From Pseudooctadecabacter jejudonensis (lineage in GTDB: Bacteria > Pseudomonadota > Alphaproteobacteria > Rhodobacterales > Rhodobacteraceae), in the NCBI RefSeq assembly GCF_900172275.1, contig NZ_FWFT01000002.1, positions 496,001 to 560,000 on the forward strand: a stretch of 64,000 nucleotides of DNA, in the 5' to 3' direction. A program made the translations under genes and the position numbers. Shown one piece after another: positions 36,178-46,232 of this stretch (the first letter of the stretch is position 1; every line of letters starts with the position of its first letter). Under the pieces are notes generated by a model, which was not told where the DNA came from, did no database searches, and saw only the letters and a program-made list of their open reading frames with translations.

Positions 36178-36435
36178 CCCAATGCAGTCTATCAAGGGGG
36201 CTGCGGGCCCAAGGTTTTGCGCCATGGCTTGGCACTGGCACAGGTTGATAGCTTCTTCCAAGTAATGATGGACGTCCCACCCGCACCCTATGCGTTAGGA
36301 GAACGGGTTTAGGCGGTGATCCAATGCTGCTGCGCTCTCGCCCACGCGGTCCGCTGATGTCGTCGGCTAAGGGGGGATCATGACAGAAAGGTCGATACCA
36401 AGCACATCAGTGTCATCATGAAAGCTTGGTAGAAG
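36178..36435. other. Gene-poor spacer before tRNA-Thr
   Basis: About 258 bases without a supported gene. Short frames have frequent stops. I see no clear terminator for the tct operon, no promoter and no complete mobile element. Decayed DNA is possible but not shown. Confidence 0.5.
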
Positions 36436-36511
36436 TGGTGCCGCTGAAGGGACTCGAACCCCCGACCCCATCATTACGAATGACGTGCTCTACCATCTGA
36501 GCTACAGCGGC
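36436..36511 (-). tRNA. tRNA-Thr (anticodon CGT)
   Basis: On the minus strand a full cloverleaf is visible: acceptor GCCGCTG/CAGCGGC, D-arm GCTC...GAGC, anticodon stem CGTCA/TGATG with loop TTCGTAA (anticodon CGT, reading ACG), and a GGGTTCGAGTCCC-type T-arm. Discriminator A and a genome-encoded CCA follow. Length 76 bases. It lies downstream of hemY on the same strand. Confidence 0.96.
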
Positions 36512-36553
36512 CACGGCGCGGTCTTTAGCACCGCGCCATGACTTGGAAAAGCG

Positions 36554-38011
36554 TTATTTTTGCTCTTCGGTGTCGGGTATCTCTTCGACGATCTCGGCTT
36601 CGACAAAATCCGCGTCGTCCTCTTTTGGCGCCTCAATCTGTCCGACAATCAGCGGCAACATCTCAGCGCCCGCTGGCATGGAAACTTCGCCCATTGGCGG
36701 CTCGCGCCATGACAGCGTATCGAAGCCGCCGCAGTTGGAACACACCGGCTCCCATGCGCCATGGATGTGTTGGCAGTTGTCGCAAATCCACTGCGGTCCG
36801 CGCGGTGCCGTCAACGCCTTGGCCAGCCAACCGCGCACAACGGCATCGGCGGATCCTTCGCCCCGTTCAACGGCGGCCATGATCGTCAGGCTGCGGGCCG
36901 TCGGGGCCTCTGCCACCAGTTCGGTGATGTCACGTCGTGCCTGCGGGAAATCCTCCGCCGCGATGTGTAGTTCGGCCAGCAGCATCTTGGTCTCTGGATG
37001 ATCAGGATGCTGCTTTGTCAGCACACGGAACCGTTTCAGACGCGCATTGGCATCCTCCTCCGGTTCGATCTTGGCAAAGGCCGCAGCCAGATCCGGATGG
37101 GGGGAGACCTCCCACGCCTTTTTGATCACCCGCGTTGCGGCCCGCTTGTTGTCCTTTTCCACGTAGGTCTCAGCGGCCATGACAGCGGCAGGGATCAGAT
37201 CGGGCGACATGCGGTTGGCCTCAATCGCGGCCTCCTGTGCCTCAACCGTTTGCCCGTCCTGCAAAATGCCCTTCGCCTCGGACAGGGCCAAGACCGCATC
37301 GCGGCGTTTGTGGACATTCCGTGGCAATTGCCCCGTCTTCAACTTTGCCGTCAACGTCTTGCGGGCACCGGACCAATCCTCTTTCTCCGCCTGAAGGCGC
37401 AGCAAGGTGTCCTGTGTCTCCACATGCTTGGGCTTAATCGCAAACGCCTTTTCGGCCAGCGCCAACGCGGTATCTGTATCGCCGTCTTCCAACTTTTGTT
37501 TCATGATGCCACGCACACCCACGAACCGCGTGCGCTCATCTTCCAACAGCTTGCGATAGGTCTGTTCAGCCGTGCGGCGGTCACCCGCCAACTCAGCCGC
37601 CTGCGCGGTCAGCAAATTGGTCAACTCCGGCCGTTCCAGATACTTCTCCGCGCGGCTTGCCTTGGCCATCGCCAAACGCCCTTCGCCGGACGCCAGCGCC
37701 ATCATCCCCTCTGACAAGGCCTCAAACCCTTTGCGTTCGCGGTTGCGTGAGAAATAGCGAGAAATCGCCGTTTCGTCGCCGTTCAAAAACTTGAACGTCG
37801 CGATCGCCAAGCCAATCAGTTTGAACGTCAGCCACACCAGCACCACCAAAACGATGAACGCGATAAACAGCTCCAACACAGACAGCGTCGCCGCCTGCCC
37901 GCCAATATCGAAGGTCGCGCTGCCTTCCATATCCATCAACATCGTCGCGCCAAAGGTCGCGGCCATGACAACCGCAACAAAGGCCAAAATCTTAATCAGG
38001 GACCACAGCAT
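36554..38011 (-). CDS. hemY: HemY-like TPR membrane protein
   Basis: 485 residues. Two N-terminal membrane helices (about 5-27 and 42-70), then tetratricopeptide-like helices, matching the HemY family of proteobacteria (not protoporphyrinogen oxidase). The C-terminus has two CxxC pairs (WICDNCQHIHG and PVCSNCGGFD), forming a rubredoxin-like zinc knuckle, followed by an acidic tail. It is third in the hemD-mitofilin-hemY unit; a supporting role in haem synthesis or envelope assembly is presumed. Confidence 0.88.
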   Translation of the reverse strand: MLWSLIKILAFVAVVMAATFGATMLMDMEGSATFDIGGQAATLSVLELFIAFIVLVVLVWLTFKLIGLAIATFKFLNGDETAISRYFSRNRERKGFEALSEGMMALASGEGRLAMAKASRAEKYLERPELTNLLTAQAAELAGDRRTAEQTYRKLLEDERTRFVGVRGIMKQKLEDGDTDTALALAEKAFAIKPKHVETQDTLLRLQAEKEDWSGARKTLTAKLKTGQLPRNVHKRRDAVLALSEAKGILQDGQTVEAQEAAIEANRMSPDLIPAAVMAAETYVEKDNKRAATRVIKKAWEVSPHPDLAAAFAKIEPEEDANARLKRFRVLTKQHPDHPETKMLLAELHIAAEDFPQARRDITELVAEAPTARSLTIMAAVERGEGSADAVVRGWLAKALTAPRGPQWICDNCQHIHGAWEPVCSNCGGFDTLSWREPPMGEVSMPAGAEMLPLIVGQIEAPKEDDADFVEAEIVEEIPDTEEQK

Positions 38012-38028
38012 AAATAGGCAGCTTTCGT

Positions 38029-39222
38029 TTATTGATAGGTTTCAGACAGGGACGACAAAGCATCCAGAACATCGGATCGTGCCTGCGCGCGGGCCGTCCA
38101 GTCGGTCATCTCGGCGCGGGACACTTCGGGCAGCGCTTCGATCTCCGCCAGCGCATCCGCGATCCGGCCTTCCTTGACCGCAGCCTCAGCGCGCGACAGG
38201 ACCGCATCAGGGCCAGGCCCCTCCTGGGGGGAGGTAGACCGCACATCAAACTGGCTGCGCAGGAACCCGCCAAGGCCCCCCTCGTCGCCCGACACACCCT
38301 CAGACCGTGCGGATGCCAGCGCCGCGCGGGCCACCGCAGGGAAATCCGCCACCAGTTCTGCAGTGGTCGCAACACCGATCTCCGCCGCCGCAGTCAACGC
38401 CGCAGGGGCCTCCCCGTCAAACGACGCCAAAGCATCGGCAAAGGACGCACCTGTATCAACAGCAGTTGCAATGCGGTTGATCGCGGCGCGCGCTTCAGCA
38501 GCCTCAGCCGCGGCCAATGCCTCTTGTTCCAATCTTTCCGCCTCCGCACGGGCTTCGGCCAGATCGGCCTCTGCCTGTGCTGCGGCTGTCATCACGGCAC
38601 CTTGTTGGGTTTCCAACTCAGCCCTCAACGCGTCCAATTCCGCCTGATACGCGGCCAGCGCAGTGTCCGACAACGTGCCATCCGCATTGGGCTGACGTTC
38701 CACTTGCGCCAAACGCTCATCCAGTTGGGTGATCTGCGCCGTCAACGCCTCAACAGACGCAGCGACAGTCGCGTTGACCTCGGTTGCGACATCTTCAATC
38801 CGGGCCTCAACGCCTGACAAATCCACCGGCGGAAGATTATCCAAACGGTCCTGCAGGGCGGCAATCTGCTCCGCCTGTGCCGCAATCATCTCAGCACTGG
38901 TGTCCGTATTGGTGTAGGTCGCGATGCCATAGCCGATCGCACCAGCAGCCACACCACCCAAAAGCAGCATCAAAAACCCGCCACCCCCGTTTGACGGCGC
39001 AGGCTGGGGTTCAGGCGCAGGCTCTGGCAAAGTCTCAGGCGTGTCCTCAACAACGTCTCCGTCAATCGACACATCGTCTTCCACGGTCGCGTCTGACGTC
39101 ACATCCTCGTCTTCCACGATCTCCGCATCTTCAACAGACGTCAGATCGTCCTGCGTCTCAGACACATCCTGATCCGGCTTTTCCTCAGTCTCACTGATCG
39201 GAGATTTGGCCACGTTCGCCAC
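38029..39222 (-). CDS. Mitofilin-like inner-membrane protein (COG4223)
   Basis: 397 residues: acidic low-complexity N-terminus (about 1-75), one membrane helix (FLMLLLGGVAAGAIGYGIA, about 83-102), a long alanine/glutamate-rich coiled coil (about 110-250), and a conserved C-terminal domain ending in DVLDALSSLSETYQ. This is the alphaproteobacterial relative of mitochondrial Mic60, which shapes inner membranes, including intracytoplasmic membranes in phototrophs. It starts with GTG at 39222 after AGGTAGTG. Lies between hemD and hemY, its usual place. Confidence 0.88.
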   Translation of the reverse strand: MANVAKSPISETEEKPDQDVSETQDDLTSVEDAEIVEDEDVTSDATVEDDVSIDGDVVEDTPETLPEPAPEPQPAPSNGGGGFLMLLLGGVAAGAIGYGIATYTNTDTSAEMIAAQAEQIAALQDRLDNLPPVDLSGVEARIEDVATEVNATVAASVEALTAQITQLDERLAQVERQPNADGTLSDTALAAYQAELDALRAELETQQGAVMTAAAQAEADLAEARAEAERLEQEALAAAEAAEARAAINRIATAVDTGASFADALASFDGEAPAALTAAAEIGVATTAELVADFPAVARAALASARSEGVSGDEGGLGGFLRSQFDVRSTSPQEGPGPDAVLSRAEAAVKEGRIADALAEIEALPEVSRAEMTDWTARAQARSDVLDALSSLSETYQ

Positions 39223-39273
39223 CCACTACCTGTTTATCTAACCATTCGACTGTACAGCGCACCTGACAGACCC

Positions 39274-39963
39274 TCAAGCGATCAAAGCAGCCACAGCCTG
39301 TGTCATAGACGCCAAATCAGGACGGTCAGCCACCGTGATATTTTGGGGCGACATCTGTTCCGCCGCCTGGGCCACCGCCGCACTTATGGCAACGATATGC
39401 ATCCCCTTTGGTTCCAACGGCCAATCCAAAAATAAAGACACTGTTTCAGCGGAAAACGCGGGAAAAATGATATTCCGGTGCGCCCTCAACAGACCGCCCA
39501 ATTCAGCAGGGGGCGGACACGCGATCTTGCGATAGTTCACCACCTCCGCACAGGTCACACCCGCAGCCGTCAGCCGCTGGCTGACGTCGCCGCGCGAAAT
39601 TTCCCCGCGCAGGTGAACCAACCTTCCGCCCGTTTGTTCCGTGAGAATCAGGTCGATGAGTGTGTCCGCATCGCCCGCCGCACTGCGCGCCTCATACCCA
39701 GCGGCCCGCGCGGCCTGCGCCGTTGCGTCGCCCACACACCACGCAATCCGGCCCTCCCCTTCGGGCGCAAAGGCCACGCCAGCTTTCGACGTGAAAATCG
39801 CCTCGTCGAAACACGGGACAGAGCGCGCCACCTCTCCAATCTCAAAAACAGGCGCGATCACGGGTTCGAATGCGCCAGCATGCTGTCGCAGACCCTCAAC
39901 AAAGGCCTCCGACGCCGCCCTCGGGCGCGTGACCAACACGATCGGATTGTCAAAGCGGACCAT
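39274..39963 (-). CDS. hemD: Uroporphyrinogen-III synthase
   Basis: Cyclises hydroxymethylbilane to uroporphyrinogen III, the common precursor of haem and bacteriochlorophyll. The 229-residue protein starts [21 protein letters not shown] and has [10 protein letters not shown], the [15 protein letters not shown] segment, and [11 protein letters not shown]. Sequence conservation in this family is low, so the neighbours matter: hemD divergent from tsaD and followed by the mitofilin and hemY genes is a common alphaproteobacterial order. The frame is open to 40092, but that part overlaps tsaD. Confidence 0.88.
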   Translation of the reverse strand: MVRFDNPIVLVTRPRAASEAFVEGLRQHAGAFEPVIAPVFEIGEVARSVPCFDEAIFTSKAGVAFAPEGEGRIAWCVGDATAQAARAAGYEARSAAGDADTLIDLILTEQTGGRLVHLRGEISRGDVSQRLTAAGVTCAEVVNYRKIACPPPAELGGLLRAHRNIIFPAFSAETVSLFLDWPLEPKGMHIVAISAAVAQAAEQMSPQNITVADRPDLASMTQAVAALIA

Positions 39964-40042
39964 AGACGCCACCCCCAGCCATTGTGGCGATTGCGGGCAA
40001 GTGTTACCTGCAAGGCATCCAGACGCAAGCAATGGGCACACC

Positions 40043-41137
40043 ATGTCCGCATCCCGCACCATCCTCGGCATCGAAAGCAGCTGTGACGACACCGCCGCAG
40101 CCCTCGTCCGTGGGTCGCCAACGGGCGCCGAAATCCTGTCGAATGTGGTCTACGGCCAAACGGACGCCCATGCCGCATTTGGTGGTGTCGTGCCTGAAAT
40201 CGCCGCGCGGGCCCATGCTGAAAAAATCGATCTTGCGGTGAAACAGTGTCTATCTGACGCCGGATTGACCATCAAAGACATCGACGGCATCGCTATCACC
40301 GCCGGTCCTGGATTGATCGGGGGCGTCTTGTCGGGCGTCATGTGCGCCAAGGGCATCGCCGCCGCGACAGGCCTGCCCTTGATCGGGGTCAACCACCTCG
40401 CAGGTCATGCGCTGACCCCACAACTCACCGATCACATTGAATTTCCATATCTGATGTTGCTGGTCTCCGGCGGGCATTGTCAGTTTCTGCTGGTCGAAGG
40501 CCCGGATCGCTACACCCGTTTGGGCGGCACAATTGACGACGCCCCGGGGGAGGCGTTCGACAAAACCGCGCGCATCCTTGGCCTACCCCAACCCGGCGGC
40601 CCCTCGGTTGAGGCCACGGCCAAAACAGGTGATCCCAAAGCCATCAAACTGCCGCGTCCGCTTTTGAACCGTGATGATTGCAACATGTCGTTCTCCGGTC
40701 TCAAAACTGCAATCCTGCGTGCGCGTGATGATCTGGTCGCCCAACATGGGGGTCTGCGCATAGGGGACCGCGCCGATCTTTGCGCCAGCTTTCAAGCAGC
40801 GATCACGGATGTTCTGGCCCACAAAACCCGCCGTGCACTGGCGGTTGCCCGCGCGAAAAACCCCGCTGTTCACACCGTCGCGGTGGCGGGCGGCGTTGCC
40901 GCGAACTCTGCGATCCGCGCAGAACTTCAGGCGATTTGTGCTGAAACAGGCACTGATTTTGTCGCACCCCCCCTCGCTCTGTGTACCGACAACGCCGCGA
41001 TGATTGCCTTTGTTGGCCTGCATCGTCTGGCATCGGGCGATATCGATGACATGTCTCTGTCGGCACGCCCCCGTTGGCCACTTGATCAGACCAGCCCAAC
41101 ACTTTTGGGCAGCGGCAAAAAGGGGGCCAAGGCATGA
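40043..41137 (+). CDS. tsaD: tRNA N6-adenosine threonylcarbamoyltransferase TsaD
   Basis: Catalyses the last step of t6A synthesis at tRNA position 37, with TsaB and TsaE (tsaE is at 52405). 364 residues; it has the start [16 protein letters not shown], the metal-binding histidines in VNHLAGHAL, and the ASKH-fold glycine loops [14 protein letters not shown] and [16 protein letters not shown] at 40043. The stop overlaps the gpsA start by 4 bases. Confidence 0.97.
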   Translation: MSASRTILGIESSCDDTAAALVRGSPTGAEILSNVVYGQTDAHAAFGGVVPEIAARAHAEKIDLAVKQCLSDAGLTIKDIDGIAITAGPGLIGGVLSGVMCAKGIAAATGLPLIGVNHLAGHALTPQLTDHIEFPYLMLLVSGGHCQFLLVEGPDRYTRLGGTIDDAPGEAFDKTARILGLPQPGGPSVEATAKTGDPKAIKLPRPLLNRDDCNMSFSGLKTAILRARDDLVAQHGGLRIGDRADLCASFQAAITDVLAHKTRRALAVARAKNPAVHTVAVAGGVAANSAIRAELQAICAETGTDFVAPPLALCTDNAAMIAFVGLHRLASGDIDDMSLSARPRWPLDQTSPTLLGSGKKGAKA

Positions 41138-42096
41138 AAATCGCTGTCGCCGGAGCGGGCGCATTTGGAACCGGTCTTGCCATCGCTTTGGCGGCGAACG
41201 GTCCTGTCACGCTCTGGGCGCGTGACCCAAAGGCCAGCGCCGCCATGCAAGCGACCCGCATGAACGCCGCGCGGCTGGACGGCTACACCCTGCCGGAGTC
41301 TGTCACGGCAACCTCAGACCTCAACGCTGTGTTTCAGGCAGACACCATTCTCCTCGCCATTCCGACGCAAAAACTCGGCGCATGGCTGGGCGAGCATGCG
41401 GAAAAGTTGCGCGGCAAACGCCTTGTCGCCTGTTGCAAGGGCATTGATCAAACGACCCTGCGCGGCCCCGTCGCCCTGATCGAAGCGACCGTGCCCGACG
41501 CCATCGCTGCCATGCTCACCGGCCCCAGTTTTGCAGCCGACATCGCGGGCCAGCTTCCAACCGCGCTCACCCTCGCCTGCGCGGATGAAGGCGAAGGCCC
41601 CTACCTTCAAGGCTGCCTGTCCACGCCCACCTTGCGCCTCTACCTCAGCCCCGATGTGATCGGCGCGGAATTGGGCGGGGCGCTGAAAAACGTCATCGCG
41701 ATTGCCTGTGGTGTGTGTATGGGCGCGGGCTACGGCGAAAGCGCGCGCGCCGCTGTGATCACACGTGGCTTTGCGGAAATGCGGCGCATTGGCAAAGCCC
41801 TGGGCGCGGATCCGGAAACTCTCACGGGGTTGTCGGGGTTCGGGGATCTGGCGCTGACCTGCACGTCCGACGGATCACGCAACTACCGGTTCGGCCAATC
41901 CATCGGGGCGGCGCAAGATTTCGATCCCACCACCACCGTCGAGGGCGCCGCAACAGCCATATCAGTGTCTAACCTTGCCAAAAAGCATGATCTTGACCTA
42001 CCGATTTGCACAGTGGTCGCTGCGCTTTCGGATGGGTCGATCACGCCGGACACGGCCCTTGCCACCCTTCTCTCCCGTCCTCTTCGAAAGGAATAA
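41134..42096 (+). CDS. gpsA: Glycerol-3-phosphate dehydrogenase [NAD(P)+]
   Basis: Biosynthetic enzyme that reduces dihydroxyacetone phosphate for phospholipid synthesis. 320 residues with Rossmann motif [13 protein letters not shown], catalytic [15 protein letters not shown] containing the conserved lysine, and [19 protein letters not shown]. Opposite direction of metabolism to glpD. Confidence 0.96.
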   Translation: MKIAVAGAGAFGTGLAIALAANGPVTLWARDPKASAAMQATRMNAARLDGYTLPESVTATSDLNAVFQADTILLAIPTQKLGAWLGEHAEKLRGKRLVACCKGIDQTTLRGPVALIEATVPDAIAAMLTGPSFAADIAGQLPTALTLACADEGEGPYLQGCLSTPTLRLYLSPDVIGAELGGALKNVIAIACGVCMGAGYGESARAAVITRGFAEMRRIGKALGADPETLTGLSGFGDLALTCTSDGSRNYRFGQSIGAAQDFDPTTTVEGAATAISVSNLAKKHDLDLPICTVVAALSDGSITPDTALATLLSRPLRKE

Positions 42097-42098
42097 CC

Positions 42099-42371
42099 AT
42101 GCGTTTTGCCATCATCACCCGCGACAAACCCGATGCCCTTCAAATCCGTCTCGACACCCGTGAGGCGCATATCGCCTACCTCAAAGACACCGGCGTTGTC
42201 GAAATGGCGGGCCCGTTTCTGGACGCCGATGGCACCATGTGCGGTTCTCTCATTATCCTCACCGTGGACAGTCTTCAGGCGGCGCAAGATTGGGCCGACA
42301 ATGATCCCTACGCCAAGGCGGGTCTGTTCAAACATGTTCGTGTCGAGGAATGGAAAAAGGTCATCGGGTGA
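42099..42371 (+). CDS. YciI-like family protein
   Basis: 90-residue dimeric alpha-beta barrel protein (MRFAIITRDKPDA..., R.AHIAYLKDTG, GPFLDADGTMCGS, and the late NDPYAKAGLF). These conserved Asp/His/Pro positions define the YciI family. Biochemical role is uncertain. It begins two bases after the gpsA stop and its stop overlaps the next gene by one base. Confidence 0.88.
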   Translation: MRFAIITRDKPDALQIRLDTREAHIAYLKDTGVVEMAGPFLDADGTMCGSLIILTVDSLQAAQDWADNDPYAKAGLFKHVRVEEWKKVIG

Positions 42372-42790
42372 TGCGCTATTGGCTTTTTAAATCCGAACCC
42401 TCCACCTGGGGCTGGGACCAGCAAACCGCCAAAGGCGACGCAGGCGAAGAATGGGACGGCGTGCGCAACTACCAAGCACGCAATTTCATGCGAGAGATGT
42501 CGGTGGGCGACCGCGGCTTCTTTTATCACTCCCAGAAAGAGCGCGCCGTCGTGGGCATTGTCGAGGTCTGCGCCGCCGCCCACCCCGACAGCACGACAGA
42601 CGATGACCGATGGGATTGCGTTGATATCAAGGCCGTCCGCCCCTTCACCACGCCCGTCACATTGGATCAGATCAAGGCGGATGAACGTCTGTCCGATATG
42701 GTTCTCGTCAAGAACTCTCGCCTGTCCGTACAGCCAGTGACGGACGCGGAATGGGCCGTCATTTGCGCCTTGGGCGACACCGATCCGTAA
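42371..42790 (+). CDS. EVE-domain protein
   Basis: 139 residues of a single EVE (PUA-like) domain: YWLFKSEPSTWGWDQ, W.GVRNYQARNFMREM, GDRGFFYHSQ, and VGIVEV. The family binds modified bases in nucleic acids in some members. Fourth gene of tsaD-gpsA-yciI-EVE, an order often seen in alphaproteobacteria. Confidence 0.9.
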   Translation: MRYWLFKSEPSTWGWDQQTAKGDAGEEWDGVRNYQARNFMREMSVGDRGFFYHSQKERAVVGIVEVCAAAHPDSTTDDDRWDCVDIKAVRPFTTPVTLDQIKADERLSDMVLVKNSRLSVQPVTDAEWAVICALGDTDP

Positions 42791-42852
42791 AAAAGACTAG
42801 GCAGATCGCCCTTTGGCGGGCACACTTTGTGCAGCCAACAGAGGGACTAACT

Positions 42853-43248
42853 ATGGGAATTCTAGCGATCGTCGTTGGGGCAGCCGTGACATTTGCGTTC
42901 GGCGCGTTTTGGTATGGGGTGTTTTCGGACGCCTGGAAAAGCAGCAGTCAGGTGCCGTTGGACGCGGAGGGGAACCCGCAAAACATGCGCAGCCCAGTGC
43001 CATATGTGACCTGCGCCATCGCGCTGATCCTTGTCGCGGGGATGATGCGGCACAGCTTTGCAACAGCTGGCATCGACACGTTCGGCAAAGGTATCATTTC
43101 GGGCGCTGGCGTGGGCCTGTTCTTTGTCACACCGTGGATTGCCCTGTTTCACGGGTATTCGATGCACTCACATCGGCTGACGCTGATCAACGGCGGCTAC
43201 GCAACCATCGGCTGTGCGCTGATGGGGGCGGCTTTGACGGTGCTTTGA
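42853..43248 (+). CDS. DUF1761 family membrane protein
   Basis: 131 residues with four helices (about 3-24, 54-72, 82-104 and 112-130), and the family's AFWYGVFSDAWK and GLFFVTPWIALFHGYS. Function unknown. ATG at 42853 follows AGAGGGAC; the frame is open upstream into the EVE gene. Confidence 0.75.
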   Translation: MGILAIVVGAAVTFAFGAFWYGVFSDAWKSSSQVPLDAEGNPQNMRSPVPYVTCAIALILVAGMMRHSFATAGIDTFGKGIISGAGVGLFFVTPWIALFHGYSMHSHRLTLINGGYATIGCALMGAALTVL

Positions 43249-43422
43249 ACGAATGAAAGGGCCCAGGCACCCCGCCTAGACCCTTTCTCTCACCACGTGC
43301 ACTCCAAAAAGCCACCACACGTATGTCTGAAACTGATCTAGGCCATCCTGGCCAACGGGGTTTGGATACACAACTGTCGCAATTTCACCAAACAAATTGC
43401 CCGTAAAATTTGCCTCAAAACA

Positions 43423-43452
43423 AAAACGCCCGCCGATACAGGCGGGCGTTTT
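43423..43452 (-). terminator. Terminator after the DUF2853 gene
   Basis: A 12-bp inverted repeat AAAACGCCCGCC/GGCGGGCGTTTT with a 6-base loop, with a T-rich end in both directions. It ends the DUF2853 gene on the minus strand and could also stop the convergent DUF1761 transcript. The rest of the 222-bp gap shows nothing clear. Confidence 0.9.
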
Positions 43453-43470
43453 CATTGGACTATGTGCGGC

Positions 43471-43812
43471 TTAGCCGTAGACGGCTTCTTTGCCGAAATG
43501 CTTGGTCAGCATGTAATAGATCACAGCGCGGTACTTATTGCGCTCCGATTTACCATAGGTCTCGATGACAGAGTTGATCGCTTCCATCAGCTGCGGGCCA
43601 TCCGCCAGACCCAGCTTTTTCATCAGAAAATTCTTTTTGACCGTCTCAAGCTCGGACTCTTGGCTTCCGGCCACGGTCGACGCATCTGCGTTGTAAATGG
43701 ATGGACCGCACCCGATGGTGACTTTGGTCAACAGATCCATATCAGGCGTCATGCCGCACTTATTCTTCAGGTCATCCGCATATTTTGCGATCAAATCGTC
43801 ACGTTTGCTCAT
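43471..43812 (-). CDS. DUF2853 family protein
   Basis: 113-residue helical protein (KRDDLIAKYADDLKNKCGM, then LMKKLGL and SERNKYRAVIYYMLTKHFGK), matching the small DUF2853 family of marine bacteria. Cytosolic, no known activity. Single-gene unit bounded by a terminator. Confidence 0.85.
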   Translation of the reverse strand: MSKRDDLIAKYADDLKNKCGMTPDMDLLTKVTIGCGPSIYNADASTVAGSQESELETVKKNFLMKKLGLADGPQLMEAINSVIETYGKSERNKYRAVIYYMLTKHFGKEAVYG

Positions 43813-43945
43813 GGTATTCTCCCACCTTTGGTCTCACCGTACATCGGCGCTGCACATAGGTTAATGGCAGATGGGCCCATCTCAAAGGGGAATTGCGCAG
43901 GAACGACAGCCCTATCCGACCACGGCGGAACTTGGACGTTCCGCA

Positions 43946-43986
43946 CAAAAAACGCCCGGTGATCCTCTCACCGGGCGCCTTTTTTC
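43946..43986 (-). terminator. Terminator after the PRC-barrel gene
   Basis: A 10-bp stem CGCCCGGTGA/TCACCGGGCG with a 5-base loop, flanked by A-runs and T-runs, directly after the PRC-barrel gene on the minus strand. Confidence 0.9.
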
Positions 43987-43997
43987 GTCAATCGCGA

Positions 43998-44615
43998 TTA
44001 GCTGATGACATAGTCCCCCTCGAGACCTTCCAGCTCACTTTCATCGATCTCCGGCATCGCTTCCAGCTCAGCTTCGGTCGCCTCATCAAGGATCAATTCA
44101 CCGTCAATCATGGCAAAATTGCCCAGCGGCAATGCCACGGTGTATTCGCCCAGACCAAGGAAACCGCCAATGCCGATCACGGCCTTGTAGTCCATCCCGT
44201 CGGAGATCACATAATCGATCTCACCGACGTCCTCGCCATCGGCGCTCATGACATCAAGGCCCACAATCTGGTCAACGGTCATGCCGCTGAACTGGGAAAT
44301 CTGCTCCAGTCCTTCGTCTTCCATGGCCATGTCGGCGTCGGCTGTCAGTGTGCCTTCGCTGTCCATGTCCGCCTCACCGTTCAGGGTCTCTGCGGTGACT
44401 GTCATGTCGTCTTCACCGTCACCGGCCAGCGTTGCATCATCTGCGGCATCGGCCGTCATCATGTCGCCGTCTTCACCTTCGACCTCGGTATCGACGTTGG
44501 CAAACGTCTCTTCCATTTCCACGTCCATTGCCGTGTCTTCAGTCTCTGTTTCGGCAAAAGACGGCGCTGTAAGCGCAATGGTCAGGGCAGTGGTCGTCAT
44601 CAGTGTCTTAAACAT
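43998..44615 (-). CDS. Exported acidic PRC-barrel protein
   Basis: 205 residues with a clear signal peptide (LMTTTALTIALTAPSFA, cleavage about residue 20), an extremely acidic, methionine-containing middle (about 21-110), and a PRC-barrel domain (GLDVMSADGEDVGEIDYVI, AVIGIGGFLGLGEYTVALPL). PRC barrels of this type occur in secreted or periplasmic proteins of Rhizobiales and Rhodobacterales. AGGAG precedes ATG at 44615. Function unknown. Confidence 0.85.
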   Translation of the reverse strand: MFKTLMTTTALTIALTAPSFAETETEDTAMDVEMEETFANVDTEVEGEDGDMMTADAADDATLAGDGEDDMTVTAETLNGEADMDSEGTLTADADMAMEDEGLEQISQFSGMTVDQIVGLDVMSADGEDVGEIDYVISDGMDYKAVIGIGGFLGLGEYTVALPLGNFAMIDGELILDEATEAELEAMPEIDESELEGLEGDYVIS

Positions 44616-44656
44616 TTTCAATCTCCTGTGTTGAGTTTGATATTGCCTGAAGAACA

Positions 44657-44688
44657 CAAAAAACCCCGCAGCTGTTCCGCTGCGGGGT
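44657..44688 (-). terminator. Terminator after ahcY
   Basis: A 10-bp stem ACCCCGCAGC/GCTGCGGGGT with a 6-base loop; on the minus strand it is followed by a TTTTTTG run. It lies 50 bp after the ahcY stop. Confidence 0.92.
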
Positions 44689-44737
44689 GTGAAATTTTGA
44701 TCGGAACCAAACGCCTCAAACGGCGTTAACGGCGTAT

Positions 44738-46126
44738 TTAGTAGCGGTAGTGCTCCGGCTTGAACGGCCCCTCAGGGGACACACCGATATAGGCGGCCTG
44801 ATCTGGGTCCAGCTTGGACAGCTTCACGCCGATCCGGTCCAAATGCAGACGAGCGACCTTTTCGTCCAGATGCTTGGGCAGGATGTAAACACCCGGCTGA
44901 TATTCGTCGCCCTTGGTCCACAATTCGATCTGCGCCAACACCTGGTTGGTGAACGACGCGGACATCACGAAGGACGGGTGGCCCGTTGCGTTGCCAAGGT
45001 TGAGCAAACGGCCCTCAGACAGCAGGATCAACCGGTTGCCGTTCGGCATCTCGATCATGTCCACCTGTTCTTTGATGTTCGTCCACTTGTGGTTCTTCAG
45101 GTTTGCCACCTGAATTTCGTTGTCGAAGTGGCCGATGTTGCCGACGATCGCCATATCCTTCATCTCGCGCATGTGCTCGATCCGGATGACGTCTTTGTTG
45201 CCGGTGGTGGTGATAAAGATGTCCGCCGTGCTCACAACCTCATCAAGCGTCGTCACCTGGAACCCGTCCATCGCGGCCTGCAGCGCGCAAATCGGGTCCA
45301 CTTCCGTCACGATCACGCGCGCACCGGCACCGGCCAAGGACGCAGCAGACCCTTTGCCCACATCGCCATAGCCCATCACAACCGCGACCTTACCGGCCAT
45401 CATCGTGTCCGTGGCGCGGCGAATGCCGTCGACCAGCGATTCCTTGCAGCCGTATTTGTTGTCGAACTTCGACTTGGTCACACTGTCGTTGACGTTGATC
45501 GCAGGGAACGGCAGCTGGCCTTTCTTGTGCAGATCGTACAGGCGATGTACGCCCGTTGTCGTTTCCTCGGACACGCCTTTGATCTGCTCGCGCATTTTGG
45601 TGAACCAACCGGGGCTGGCCTTCATCCGCTTTTCGATCTGCGCCTTGATCACGGCCTCTTCTTCGGACTGCGGCACGGCGATCACATCCTCACCGGCTTC
45701 CATCCGCGCGCCGAACAGGATGTACAGCGTCGCATCGCCCCCATCATCAAGGATCATGTTTGGCCCGTCGTCGAACAGGAACGACTTGTCCAGATAATCC
45801 CAGTGCTCCTCCAAGGATTGCCCCTTGATCGCAAAGACAGGCACACCAGCTTCGGCAATCGCGGCCGCCGCGTGGTCTTGCGTCGAGAAAATGTTGCACG
45901 ACGCCCAGCGCACATCGGCGCCCAGCTCAACCAGCGTTTCAATCAGAACGGCGGTCTGGATTGTCATGTGCAAAGACCCGACGATCCGCGCACCCTTCAA
46001 CGGCTTGCTTTCACCGTATTCCTCACGACAGGCCATCAGGCCCGGCATTTCGGTTTCGGCGATGTCCAGCTCACGGCGGCCAAACGCGGCCAGTTCAATG
46101 TCTTTGACGATGTAGTCTTTGGCCAT
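44738..46126 (-). CDS. ahcY: S-adenosylhomocysteine hydrolase
   Basis: Splits S-adenosylhomocysteine into adenosine and homocysteine, relieving inhibition of methyltransferases such as CrtF and the magnesium-protoporphyrin methyltransferase. 462 residues; NAD-binding [20 protein letters not shown], substrate-site [13 protein letters not shown] and [15 protein letters not shown], and C-terminal KPEHYRY. ATG at 46126 follows AAGGAG. The upstream in-frame extension to 46186 is unlikely. Confidence 0.97.
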   Translation of the reverse strand: MAKDYIVKDIELAAFGRRELDIAETEMPGLMACREEYGESKPLKGARIVGSLHMTIQTAVLIETLVELGADVRWASCNIFSTQDHAAAAIAEAGVPVFAIKGQSLEEHWDYLDKSFLFDDGPNMILDDGGDATLYILFGARMEAGEDVIAVPQSEEEAVIKAQIEKRMKASPGWFTKMREQIKGVSEETTTGVHRLYDLHKKGQLPFPAINVNDSVTKSKFDNKYGCKESLVDGIRRATDTMMAGKVAVVMGYGDVGKGSAASLAGAGARVIVTEVDPICALQAAMDGFQVTTLDEVVSTADIFITTTGNKDVIRIEHMREMKDMAIVGNIGHFDNEIQVANLKNHKWTNIKEQVDMIEMPNGNRLILLSEGRLLNLGNATGHPSFVMSASFTNQVLAQIELWTKGDEYQPGVYILPKHLDEKVARLHLDRIGVKLSKLDPDQAAYIGVSPEGPFKPEHYRY

Positions 46127-46232
46127 CACGGCTCTCCTTGCATCCATGTTGCCGCGGTGACTATCACCCGCGCCCCCTCTCGACAATCGGCTAGTTTGCG
46201 CCTTAGGGTCGCGCTTTGGTCAAGGGGGCACA

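Noticed and set aside
46127-46232. A SAM/SAH-type riboswitch before ahcY
   Set aside because: The 106-bp leader contains a short CCGCGG-type inverted repeat, but I could not match it to the core of any SAH or SAM riboswitch class.
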